From NCBI GenBank assembly GCA_024138025.1, contig JAMXBD010000204.1:806001-870000 (forward strand): a stretch of 64,000 bases of DNA, written 5' to 3'. How positions within the stretch are numbered: the stretch's first letter is position 1; the number at the start of each line of letters is the position of its first letter. Shown here one piece after another: positions 11,693 through 23,631 of the stretch. Under the pieces are notes generated by a model that was given only the letters and a program-made list of their open reading frames with translations, did no database searches and was not told the origin of the DNA. The position numbers and the translations under genes were made by a program. This stretch comes from Combretum micranthum (taxonomy: Eukaryota; Streptophyta; Magnoliopsida; Myrtales; Combretaceae).

Positions 11693-12455
11693 ATGGCAAA
11701 GATGATCGCTTCTGTCCTGCTTTCTCTACTACTCTGCTCAACTATAGCCCACGCCACACGACCACTTCCTCGGGCTCAAGATGATAATAATCATCACATC
11801 ATAACCCAACATCATGTGAGTCTATTATTAAATTAATTATTTGTATACCCTCCCTCTCTCTCACTCTATATATATATATATATATATATATGTATCTATA
11901 TACAGAGAAAATATTTTGTATGATTATATTTGCAAGAACATCCCACAATTTTCTACGAAAACTGGGATCGTATTTCTTGGATTCCTCAAAATTTCTTGAC
12001 TTATCTGCAAAAGTCTAAAAGGAATGTTTTCCGAAAATTTCAAATGGTCATTATGATCTATTATTTGCGGGGGGTTATAAGTTATTATCATAGTAATTAA
12101 TAAATCCACGATTAAATAAAATCCACTATTACTTCCTTATTCTATGCAGACTGCTCTAAATTACTGTTCGTTAAATACGTAAATCAGGGTAGGATATTTT
12201 TTTTTTTTTTTTTAAATCATTTGCGAGACGTCTCTGCAGTTTCCTTTGGTTATTGCGTTTTGGCTTTTTTTTTTTCTTTTTTTTTTAATATTTCTGGGTC
12301 CATATATATAGGATATTGATGGTGTTGCAGACGAGGAGTTGACAACAACAGAGAGTTGCAATAATGGAATTAAGGAAGACGAGTGCTTGGAGAGGAGGAC
12401 ACTCGCAGCTCATACCGACTATATCTATACCCAACATGGAGGAGGAAAGCCTTAG
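11693..12455 (+). CDS. PSK: Phytosulfokine precursor (two exons)
   Basis: This encodes a small secreted precursor of phytosulfokine, the tyrosine-sulfated pentapeptide hormone sensed by PSKR receptor kinases at the cell surface. Exon 1 is 11693-11815 (41 codons) and exon 2 is 12312-12455. The 496 bp intron starts GTGAGT, contains an (AT)n run at 11866-11892 and ends in ATATAG. The product is 88 residues. Residues 1-21 form a hydrophobic signal peptide ending AHA. The hormone YIYTQ is at residues 78-82, preceded by D77, as sulfation by tyrosylprotein sulfotransferase requires. The family's two conserved cysteines (C57, C66), the RRTLAAH block (69-75) and the C-terminal Lys-Pro are present. Length fits the 75-125 residues usual for the family. 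I chose the intron acceptor at 12311 because the alternative CAG at 12330 shifts the frame. The gene looks intact. The paralogue number is not assignable. Confidence 0.93.
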
Positions 12456-12520
12456 AATTTCGTTATTATTATTTAACTTTACAACTAGGGCGTGGGTTAA
12501 AAACGAGGATTGTGTGATAA

Positions 12521-12526
12521 AATAAA
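12521..12526 (+). terminator. Polyadenylation signal of the PSK gene
   Basis: AATAAA lies 66 bases after the stop codon in an AT-rich stretch, a normal plant 3' end arrangement. Several T-rich elements surround it. Confidence 0.5.
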
Positions 12527-12529
12527 ACA

Positions 12530-15500
12530 TTATTATAGTTTATATCAAACACAGTCTCTAGTTGACTATTAGTAAATTACTCATTTATATATGTGTTGTT
12601 TAATTAAATTGAAGTATGTGTTCAATTTTGTAATTAATGTTATGTCTTATGTGCGTTTATGATATGATATTTTCTTTAGTCGATCACATAAAGATCAATT
12701 GTAATAACGAAGAAAATTCCTTTATCTAGGCGGAGCAAGCAACTTCAAATTTATCATGATACCAGAGATTCTTTCTTTTTTGTGTTTTTTTTTTTTTAAT
12801 GAATCCAACATGTTTCATTAAAAGACCGGAATATATTTATATCACTCCGATCAAGTATCTTGGCTAAATATTAAAGATTTAATCTCTACCTTTGTGAATT
12901 TCTCTAATATTTTTTTGCTCTTAGAATGATATTATAAAAGGAAAAGAGCATGGAAATAATCTATATCTATAAATCACGTGAATGCAAACGATTCGTATAT
13001 CAGACGTATTGCTTCATCTTCTACGCTATTAATTATAAATGACCTATATTTTCTTCATCAAAACAACTTTTCCATACAAAATCTCTTTGTTATTTCTTCA
13101 TTAGATTGTTTAACGTATCCACGTGTAAAAAACGTTATAATTACTGATCAACAACCTAAACTCATGTGGCCACGTCGAATGCCTGTCAAATCGCTTGATT
13201 ATCATCATGGACCTAGATAATCTAATTGCGTCAAATCCTTAATTAACCAACGGACTACGCCCGTCAGATCCACACGACTTGATATCCATATCCAGCCACG
13301 TCTGACTGATGAGTTGAGCCATGATGATTTGGAAAAATTAGATGGGTGATGCACCTTATACTCTTCATTGGGAATGTCAAATAAAATTATAAAATACTTA
13401 TGATTTATATATGGTACTATATATGATTCTACAATCTTATTTAGTATAATTTCTAAATTGGATTGTTCAAGAACCACCCACCTTTTACTTGATGATTTGC
13501 TTGAGCAAAGTGAACTAAGAATTTGTACGGTCTATGTGGAGTGGTTGTTGCTATGGTTCAATACAATGTTGGCTAGGGTTATAGAAGGGTCAAAGGTATA
13601 TTGACATTTTTTAATATAATCCTAATAAATTTCTTATGCCATCTTTTTCAAAGGGTTGCTCCTACGCCTATAATACTCAACTCGATTATTTAGATACTAG
13701 AAGATTACTTGATGCGACTACTTTAATTCTTAAATTAATAGATATGGAGATAAATCAATAATATGATGGTTAAAAGATAAAGAGTTTTTGAACAAAATTA
13801 TCTTTCAACATATTTTAAGTGTAAATAAATGAAGTAATAACTATTAATTCTTAATTACATTTGTCAAAAATTATAATTATTATACTATTCGGTTTCATCA
13901 ACCAAAAATAGCATAAAAACAATAACATTTGGATCCATCGTTCCTAAAGTATCCCATATGGAAAGGTTTAATATGACTCATCAGATTACCTACTCTTTGC
14001 TATTGTATGTGAGCAGACTGAAGCAAAAACTTGGAGAAAGCTAATGATGAATGAAGTTTATCGCATTCACGTGTCTTCTATATATGCCATTTGTCATGAA
14101 CCACTAAAAAGCATGGTATTGCAATTGCATGTGTTCTTTTCTTTACTTCAAAATTTATGATATTTAACACCGGTTGTGCCAACAAAAGGCAATTAAAGGA
14201 ATTAAAAAGGAATAGTGACGACGCAACAAGTGCATTATTTCCACCTCTATAGTGATAATTCAACAGTCCGATGCTTTTTTTCAATGGGACATGATTGAAC
14301 AATTCAAATCTATTTCAATTGTGATCTAGTTTTAATATTTTTTATATTAACTTTTTATCAATCAATTTAATAATAATATTACGAACAGGATAGTATCGTG
14401 ATAAGACATAGAAGTTCCGGGTTTTCTATTGCCTTCTGTTCTATGGCATATATCGGAATAAATGTGAAACAACTACTCTTTAGGTTTTAGTTGTAAAGGG
14501 AGAACAATAAATTGAAGAGGATAGATGGTTGACGGTTGTGTGTGAACATAATATTTGGCATGGATAGTCTGAGATTCAATGGGAGACAAGAAATAAATGC
14601 AAGATTATCAACTCTTGAAATTTTCTCAATATGGGCTGTTTTTCTCCCTGGAAGGAGATGGGAGAGAATTAAATGGAAAACCATGGATTTAGATCTTCTT
14701 CTTTTTTTTTAAAAAAAAATTTACAAATTAATAATTGGATTATGAATACCTTGTGATATGACCAAAGCATGATCTTGTTACTTATAATTTCAAATATTAA
14801 TTACATATGTAAATCTATAAACATTAAGAGATATTAAACTGAGATCAAAGTATAAACGAATTATTTCTGTCTCTATAATGTTCATTCGAGAAGCATATGT
14901 AGAACTATTCTCTGCTTTTTTCTTTTTTCCTTATAAATCTAGAAAGCTTTAGATGAAATTGGATATATATTGTTAGGGATGAGGAAAAAAATAATATTTC
15001 AATAAAAAAATTATAAAAATACCACTAATTCAAAAATAATCTAAATAATAGACAAGTTAAATCATTTCTTAAATAAAGAAGTTTAGATTGCCAATAAATG
15101 AGTTCAATACAATTACACTAAACTTATTTCTTGAAGACTAGTCTAATACTCTTACGCAATAATGAACAAAACTCATCTTATTCTTCCTCAATATGTAGAT
15201 GGGGACTAGTCTTGATTATATGGACTAACTAAGACAAATAGTACACCAAAAATCGATCGAAAATGAATCATTTTTCAGTAGCAATTTAAACAAATGTAAC
15301 TTTTGATCCATAAGGAGTTATGAAACCCATTATACTATTCTAAAGATTGATTCTCAAGCCTTATGATGAGGCAATCTTGATCGATCAAAATCTCAATAAG
15401 TGTTGTTTAACGCCTGTAACAAGCTACTTAATTTTTTAAGGTTTATGCTTTTGGCTTTCCTTGGATTTTCATTTCTATTTTCGTTTGAAGGCCTACATGT

Positions 15501-17920
15501 TTAACAATGGAAGTTAGAGAGAGATGAAATGAGTGTTGACTTGAATTGGAGTTTAATTTAATGGAGTTGAACTCATCTCTTAAAAAGAAAAGTATAAATT
15601 ACCTATTTTTTGAATTATTTTTTATCTGATAATTTTTTATTAAAATATTTTTTAACCTTGTATTGTTGCTGAATGCATAGATGGCCGAATTTTTTCTGCT
15701 TAAAAGAAGCTATTAGATCATTCTTAATTCTGCTCTATATTAACATAACATGCAGGTAAAGTTTGTGTGACTTCAGCAAAACATAGTCAACATAAGGCTC
15801 TACTCTAAGATTCAGCGGAAAAAAATTAATTAAAAAAAGGAGGTTCTACAACATGAGGTTGGTCCCCAACATACCACTCCCTTCTAGTTCTAGATATGGA
15901 CCGTAGAACCCTTAATTAGGGTTTGACCTTTTAGCAATTTATGTTGGTTGCATGGTGCTAGTTGGTTCTTATGCCCACATACCATGTAGTATGATACCTA
16001 TTTTAGAATTGACTAATCATGGGCACAATCTTCATGTGTAGAAGATCTTATCCCTGCAGCGTGTCATTCGTCCTAAGCATGTGGCTCCTAAAATCCTCGT
16101 AATTTATCACATGTAAACACTAATGCAAAGGCAATAGGTAATTAAGTAAAACATGCACAGACACAAAACATTCATTGAGAAATGTTGGTATGATAAAAAG
16201 CTTATTGATGCTATTCATTTTGCCTAAAATAAAAAAAAAAAAATGGTAAAAATCCATCTCAATAGGCATAGAGTACAAGTCCACTCGCTTCACGAACTCA
16301 CTTCTTTTGTTTTGCAATAGTCAAGCCAATTGAGGCAAGACTTGCCTCTAACATCACATTTTTTAGTCGATTCTTGCTGCATAACTAACGCGAGTCTCAT
16401 ATGACACATCAAAGGAAATTCTTACCTCTTACTATAAGTCTAGGAATTTGAAGATACAAGAGGCAAGACTCGCCTCATGTCCACTGCCTTCTATCAAAAT
16501 TTTTATCAATGAAAAATTGTCGCTTCCTTAAGTCATTATTGAAACTAGACCTGGTCTATATTGATTCTATCTAGACCATTTGATCCATTAAGTTTATTTA
16601 CTTTTTCGGTAGATCCCATATATCTAATGGCTAAACTCATGAACATAAGATTCTTTTATAATCTAAGAGATGTGATTTAATTTAATTAAAATTATAGAAC
16701 TTGCAAATATTGTATGGAATTTAAGAATTTTACGACATTATAGAATCATATTTTGAACATGGGATATACGTAAAAAGAGACAAATCGAATATTAAACATG
16801 TGATATCCATATAAAGCAAAATCCTCACATGTTAAACATGTGATGTACATACAAAAAGCAAAATCTCATATTAAACACACGATTTTGCAACAGTATTTAT
16901 ATAATTATTTTATAATTGCTATTTATATAAATAAGTTTTTTGATATATACATAAATATCTTCAATAGTTTCCTCAATTGCAACTCTTTAGCCACATGTTT
17001 TAATTTTTATCTCCTTGAGTGGGGAAGTTGGAAGATAAAAGGGTTGATTATATAGGTTATGTTTATCTAATTGGCCATTTTTGTATTTGTATGTTGTTGG
17101 CAATGCTTGTGTAGGTGATGTGAATGGTCACTTACAATTAAATCGACCATATTGTTTGTCCAGAGTCCAGTGCTCAATTCATTTACGTAATTCATGACCA
17201 AACAGATACTTATAGCATAACATGCACACATCCGAAATGAAAAAAGGATTTAATAGGGCACGGTTAGAACAAAGTTGCAATTTGTCTACGTGTGCAATAA
17301 ACGATAATCTGATCGCTACAGTAAATGTGACAGGCGTACATCACGCTCACAGTCTAAAAACTATGATAAGTTCTCTTTCAATGAATCAAAATGGAGCAAA
17401 GACTTCCAATCTATTCTAGAATACAAGTTTGTAATTCTCTAATGAGCACCACATGGGCAAATGGATGCAATGCCGTTAGCTATACGATCAAATCTCTCTG
17501 ACAAGAATGAAGATATTAAGGTTGTTTGAAAAATCATAATTATCTTAGTGCATGTGTCATTTCGCGACAGGTAGGCTTTTAAGTAGATGTAAAGCATGTG
17601 GTCCGCTGAAGATGGAAATAGAACGTGTTAATTTGAACTTTATTAGCTTGATTATCTGCCCAATCAACAAATCGAGAAACTTGTGTCCAATGTTGAAGTT
17701 TCGGTTACAAATTGGCCCTTCCGTGGATTCTTCGTAGTTTTGCTTTAGCAATGGCAAAACATTGGAAATCGAATCAAAGTATCCATTTTTCGGTCAATTA
17801 TGGTTACGACCCAATGAGAAGGAAATAACAAATACACAAAAGTGATATATATATATATAATATTACTATTACTATTTTACTAAAACACACCAAATTGTAA
17901 AATTTAATTAAAAAAAAAGA
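12530..17920. other. Long AT-rich gene-free interval
   Basis: No open frame here has a recognisable domain, and codon usage looks random with frequent stops in all frames. A palindromic phrase (gaggcaagacttgcctc, 16331-16347) recurs in a variant (gaggcaagactcgcctc) near 16460. Low-complexity T and A runs are common. Apart from the short tandem repeat at 16749-16888 I recognise nothing. Confidence 0.5.
16749..16888. repeat. Short tandem repeat, unit about 40 bp
   Basis: Three to four decayed copies of a unit beginning 'ttaaacatgtgatatcc' and continuing 'ataaagcaaaatc' start near 16753, 16792, 16835 and 16876. The copies differ by substitutions and small gaps. No coding content. Confidence 0.6.
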
Positions 17921-20461
17921 GAAAAATGTCAAATTTGATACCTAAACTCCGCACTAGAATTCAATATAGCGCTTGAACTTTAATATGATCGATTTAATAT
18001 CCAATCAAAATTTTTGTAACTATTTTTTCCATCCCATTAACACTGTTTGTTATGTTTCATGACATGGAAGAAGTAGTTTATCAATATTAGACAATGTTTG
18101 GAGCATAACTGTAATGCCATAAATTTAGGATCATTTACAACTCGTCATATGTTCATATTTAATATGAACATGCAAAGGATTAAAACCTGCAATATCCACC
18201 ATGAACACCATAATTAACTCCAAAATCACTTATGGGTTGATGATTTCATATAGCATCAAAATACATACATGAATTTGTGAACAATAACATAAATACCATC
18301 TTACAATCTATCTAATTTAATCTAACAGATGGTTTAGAGAAAGGTATTCTAGTTATCCTATAAGAGTTACATATTGATTAAGTGTTACCAATAGACTATA
18401 AATACATGTTACTACTCAGACCAACTACACATAACCTATCGCATGTTCTCTACTCAACTAAAAAGTCTTCAATACTAACAACATTCTCCCAACCCGTTAA
18501 CTGGTTGCGACTAGCAATACAATCTAAAGTCTAAAAACATCATTTTTACCTCATAAAGGTGCACAACCTAATACACATGGCCATATATTGGTTGTGTAAT
18601 TGTAGAAAACATCATTTTTGGTCAATTTTCTCTCATTTTCAAATCAAAATCTGTTTTAATCCTTTTTATGTATGTTCAAACATCCACCACCCAATATACA
18701 CCACCAATAACACCTAATAGTCATAAACATACATAATATCTACATTGCTTTTTTGGACTTCCCTAATGTTTTTAACTCCTAAAACATTCTTAATCTTCTT
18801 CTTTTGAAACTCCTTTGGAAAAATCTTCTAAATTGCCATTCCTTTCATTAGAATTTGTTGTCAACAATGGGACGTTAAGATTTTTGATGTTTTCTCATTT
18901 AGTTGCTCATTAGTGGTTAGAGATTCCAAAGAATTTTAACTTACCTTTGGTTGTTTAGTGAGATTTTCCAAGAGTTTAAGTGGAGTATTAAAAGAAGAAA
19001 AGGATTTATTTGTAACATATTATGAGAGAAGGAGAAGGAAGCAGTTATCACCGGTTTAAATGGTTGCTGATATAGCTTGTAATTTGAAATTTAAGTGGTT
19101 CAACAACCTTATCCCCATCCTAACATAGAAAATTATGATTTTGCTCGTCATTTAAAATTATTTTTATATAGGGTTATTCTAATAAGTAAAAAATTAATAA
19201 TATGATGCCTCTTCTACGTCTACAAACAAAGTAAATAGTATTAAGGAGGTAGACTATTAACATCAAAAAACAACTAGGCTATTACTCACAAGCAAAAGCT
19301 ACAAGGTAGATTTCTAAATGGATTTTTTAAAATAATTTTTATATATGGTTATTCTAATAAGTAAAAAATTAATAATATGATGTTTCTTCTACATCTACAA
19401 ACAAAGTAAATAGTATTAAGGTAGTAGACTATTAATGTCGAAAAACAACTAAGCTATTACTCACAAGCGAAAGCTATAAGGCAGATTTCTAAATGGATTT
19501 TAATCTTACTTAATGCAACCATTATCTTTTTTTCCAATTTATGCCCAATTCATGCAATTTCAACAATAATAATAATGAGATAAGGGAAGGAAAGTTTACA
19601 CCATATTTAACATGGAATTCAGCCTACTCCCTAGTCTCCACGGTCCACAAAATATCTCACTCAAGAAAAACTTCACAACATCCATTCAAACAATAATTGC
19701 CTCGTAAAGAGGACTTCACTTGATTGCCTCAACACATGAGAACCTTACTATAACACTCACAAACAAATGTTTGAATAGTGCCTTACAACAATTTCATCCA
19801 AACACACTATGGTACTATTCACATTTTCACTCAACTAATACAAATACAAAATGAGAGTATTTTGACATAATCTTTATTAATTAAGCTTCACTCTCTTACA
19901 CAAAAATACTCTAACACTTCTATTTATAAGCACACAAAACAAGCTAACCATTGCACCCCCTCCCCCTAAAAAAACCACCAACAGTCGGATGAAAGATCTT
20001 CCAACGACTAGTTTTTAGCCTACGGCGAGCCAGTGCACACATTTCATGTGTGTTTGCTTCACGCTGATGAGCTAGTCTATGGGACAATCACGTTTTCAAA
20101 AATGCCCAAAAGGCTTCAAGTTTGTATCACTTGTATCAACGAGCTGGTGCACTTTTCTCCTACGCACTCTACACTCAAAACAGCAAACAGCAAACAACAC
20201 AAACACACAAAAACAAATATATATTGCAAAATAATGCTCATCACATCTCAAACATGTTTACTTATTAGATGCAACTCAACTAAGTGATTGAGCATTTGTG
20301 CAATGCATTTTCTCATCAAGAAAAGATTCTAATCTCCATCGGTTCAATATAGTCAAAATAGCTAGAAAAAATTTATTTAGGTATTAAATTGATAATTTCA
20401 AAGTTTAGGCACAAAATTGAATTTTCATGTAAAGTTCCACTTACAAATTTAACATTTACCC
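17921..20461. mobile_element. Candidate non-autonomous MULE-like element with 90 bp inverted ends
   Basis: The left end (17921-18015, with aaatgtcaaatttg, aattcaatat and gatttaatatcc) is an inverted, diverged copy of the right end (20370-20461 read on the minus strand: aaatgttaaatttg, aattcaatttt, caatttaatacct). The match extends over about 90 bases in order. Long TIRs with an AAATGTCAAATTTG-like end occur in plant Mutator-like elements. The right flank ttaaataaa resembles ttaattaaa on the left, but the AT-rich context makes a nine-base target duplication unconvincing. The 2.3 kb interior encodes nothing recognisable and includes a tandem duplication. Confidence 0.5.
19151..19505. repeat. 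Two-copy tandem duplication, unit 175 bp
   Basis: The block containing 'ttattctaataagtaaaa', 'ctacaaacaaagtaaata' and 'gattactattcacaagc'-like sequence occurs twice, offset by 175 bases (ggttattct at 19172 and 19347). The copies differ at roughly one position in ten. It lies inside the candidate TIR element. Confidence 0.85.
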
Positions 20462-20610
20462 TTAAATAAATATATATAATATTATATCTCCTCAGTATTC
20501 AAACTCAAAATAAAACTCAATTAACTTAACAAGTCAAGCTTAAGCTTATGTTCAAGTTTGGAAGTAGCATGTTAATCGTCTTGTAATTAGACTCTTTATG
20601 TATATATATA

Positions 20611-22375
20611 CTAGCAAATGACACACCGGCGTTGCGGGTGTAAAAATTAAATAAGAAAATGAACTTCTACAATAAACATCGTAGTCAAAGTTAATTACAA
20701 GCAATATCGAAAGACAAAGGAAGAAACTAAAAAACATTGCATAAATTACATAAAAATACATAAAAAAGAAATCAAAAGATTAATGAAATAACACTTTGAT
20801 ACACTGTAAATATTTATTACGAAGTTTATAACACATGAATTGTAATCACAATTATTTTGCTTCATCGAAGACATAGCCATATACCCACGAAAAAAATGAG
20901 ACATTAGAAAAGGAATTTATTTAATCAAATTATGCTTCTATATATACACTTAAGTGACTTGTTAATAAATTTATTGAACTCCTTGTATAATAGCTCATTT
21001 GCAAAAGTTTTGCTCTTAAATAATTGTATATTAAATGAAATACAGTAGAGTAAATGAAATAAAGAGTTTATACTTATTAAATTGAAAAAAAAAATTATAG
21101 TAAGATAGAATTTTAAACCTTAGTAAGACTAAATTTGACATATGTAATAGATTTTGCTCTGCAAAAAGAAAGAAGCAATGTATTTAAATTAAATAAAATA
21201 TAACATATAAAGAGGATAATGTTTGATAATATCACACTGCAACAACAATCGTATATGATAATCACAATTAGATTCCACATATTGTTCATGTTGTACTTGA
21301 TGATTAGGCTCATCTTTATGTTTGCAAGTAATTGACAATATATTGAAAGGGAAACCATACTTTTGCACGTAATTAGCAATGCAATATCTGAAAATTATAG
21401 AATGAAAGTTACTATCTTTGTTTATATAGTGGTATATTACTTATGTTCCTAAAGCTTTCCAATTTCTGTTTTATCATCTTAATAAATGTTCTTTTGTCAG
21501 TTTTAATAAAGAATGTCCTACCAAAACTATAAATCTTCAAATAATTTCTCTACAGGAGAAAAAGACTTATTTAATTAGTAAAATTCGATACCGTCTTGTA
21601 ATTGTAAAGTTTTAATCCAAAAAAGAAAACCATATAATAAAAGAAAATATATGTGATAGATATAGATATCGTATAAGGGGATTGTTGGGGACATATTATG
21701 GAAATATCTAAATTAATCAACCAAGCATCAAGAGGAATTACACAATTTAATGTGAATTAAAGTAAATGTGAGATAAAACATAGGATAAATTATACTTTAT
21801 TATTCATTCAAATGGGTATGGAGACAAATGAAAAAGTTCTCACTTAAATTATAAAGATGATCAAACAATAATATTAAAGAGAGTGATAAATTACCATATA
21901 AAACTATATGATAAAAATGTGCGATGAATGAAAGGGTTCTGACTAAAATTATATAGAAGAATAGAAAGAATAGATTTAAATAGCAATGATGATTTTTTTC
22001 TTTAGTCAATATCCTTAAATGCAATTATAAGTTTATTTCCTTAAATAAAATGACCAAATAGTAATATTAGAGAGATTGATAAATTACCATATAGAGCTAT
22101 ATGATAAAAATGTGCAACGAATGAAAGGAAACTGCCTTAAATTATATAGATAGATAGATAGATATAGATTAAATAGCAATTAAATTATATAGATAGATAT
22201 AGATTAAATAGTAATAATGATTCTTTTCTTTAGTCAATATTTTTAAATACAATAATAAGTTTATTTCCTTAAATAAAATGATCAAATAATAATATTAGAG
22301 AGATTGATAAATTACCATATAAAACTATATGATAAAAATATGTGACGAATGAAAGGGTTCTGGCTTAAATTATGT
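20611..22375 (-). mobile_element. Candidate non-autonomous Helitron
   Basis: On the minus strand the 3' end reads acacccgcaacgccggtgtgtcatttgctag cut into its parts: a GC-rich imperfect hairpin (20622-20640 on the plus strand, stem ACACC/GGTGT), a short spacer, then CTAG followed by T at 20610. This is the Helitron 3' terminus pattern. The 5' end would be TCTATATAATTTAAG on the minus strand, preceded by A; two such ends fit, at about 22150 and 22192. The interior has no Rep or helicase sequence. The 5' end region is tandemly repeated, so the true boundary is uncertain. Confidence 0.45.
21859..22375. repeat. Three tandem copies of a 190-230 bp unit
   Basis: The unit begins 'gatcaaacaataatatt', continues through 'gataaattaccatata' and 'tatgataaaaatgtg', and ends near 'gaaagggttctg'. 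Copies start at 21859, 22052 and 22280 (offsets 193 and 228). The second offset is longer because of an expanded (GATA)n run near 22150. The unit corresponds to the 5' end of the candidate Helitron. Confidence 0.8.
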
Positions 22376-22385
22376 ATATATATAT

Positions 22386-23029
22386 ATTATATTTATATGT
22401 ATTTTTAACATGATATTATACCTTATTAAAACATTAAAGTTAACCATTATCCAATTGTATACCCAAAAGAAAAATGAAATAAATGAATCTTAACAAGTTT
22501 AAACGGCTAAATGATCTCAAACAAGCTTATTAGTGTAAAGAAGCTTAGAAGCCAAGTTCGAGTTTAACAATCATGAATAATCTTGGCTTGAGCTAAATGA
22601 TATCTTAAACACGTAGATTCTACACCAACATTTCTTATTTTACATGATCTTTTTTTTTTTTTATTTCCACTTCTAGATTATGTTGCTTGTTTCCATTATT
22701 TTACATTACTGTCCTTTTTCTATACTTCTTCCACTCTTAATTGTCTCTTAATTTACATAGACTTACTTTGTGCTTTCCTTTTACATCTATGGATCCTGCA
22801 TCCAAAGTTGCTAAACATCATCCTCTAAAGCTTGAGGAAATATAATTGGGAATCATTACAACAAATGACGGTGAACACAAGGAAAAAGGGAATCATAATG
22901 GTAGTAAAAATTGTAGTAGACAAAATCCTCAATAAAGCTACTATGATTGGAGTACTTATAAAATTTTAGTGAGGTTATGGTGTGAATTCTATTTCATATG
23001 CAATTCCTAGTATGCAGCTATTGAATGTG
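22386..23029. other. Gene-free spacer
   Basis: AT-rich, with a poly-T run near 22651 and no recognisable feature. The last 250 bases may be the degraded upstream part of the LINE ORF1 relic that follows. Confidence 0.4.
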
Positions 23030-23530
23030 AAAGATAAACATAATATTGTAAAGCTTATGGAGGAGTGTTCTTAGTCAATAATGGGACATTACATGATTGT
23101 GGGAGAATGGAAGGGGAATTGGACTTTGGAGGAAAATCACTAAAATTCATCAAATATTAGGTTGCGATCAATTATGTGGTTTAAGACTAAAGGATCTAAA
23201 TTTCACCAGTGTTTTTATTTTTGGAAAGAAAGTGAGAGAAGTGAGTGAAATTGTACCCATTCATTTAGATAAAGCAGACAAGTGGGCATTCCTTAAAGTA
23301 AGTTTTAAAATACTTATCCCAAGCCCATTGAAATATGAAATTTGGATTAACAAAGGTAAGGGTGTGAAGTTCAAAGTGTCTTTTTAAGTATCAACATTTG
23401 AATCATTGGATTTTTAATTACAATTGGCTTGGACACTTTAGCAAGAATTGTGAATTTGGAAAAATGCTTAGTAGTGGAGTAGGTCTAAATCTAAGAGCTA
23501 CAATAGTTAAAGGTTGGCTAAAGTGAGTGA
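23030..23530 (+). pseudogene. LINE (L1-type) ORF1 relic
   Basis: The translation of 23097-23387 and its continuation after a stop resemble the nucleic-acid-binding ORF1 protein of plant L1 LINEs. There is a segment resembling the end of the DUF4283 region ('WAFLKVSFKILIPSPLKYEI'), then a degenerate zinc knuckle near 23430-23455 ('WLGHFSKNCE'), in which the Gly-His and final Cys are kept but the first cysteines are lost. Stops interrupt it. The start and end are approximate. Only short matches to the family pattern are seen, so a different retroelement gag is possible but less likely. Confidence 0.55.
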
Positions 23531-23631
23531 AAGAGATGTAGATCATGAGAATTTAACCATAATGTTGCTTCTCATTCATTAAAATTATTAGAAAAAGCTA
23601 TCATTTAAATCATTTCTATATAGCCAAACAT

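Noticed and set aside
12978..13220. 80-codon plus-strand frame after the PSK gene
   Set aside because: Random composition, no domain or start context; open frames of this size are expected by chance over 64 kb.
14380..14440. tRNA-like phrase (tagtatcgtgataag, then gttccgggtt)
   Set aside because: It has the look of box A and part of box B, but the box B core is wrong, no cloverleaf stems pair, and there are no flanking duplications or poly-A.
16331..16480. Repeated palindrome gaggcaagact(t/c)gcctc as a possible CRISPR-like or regulatory repeat
   Set aside because: Only two copies with irregular spacing in a plant genome; no array and no associated gene.
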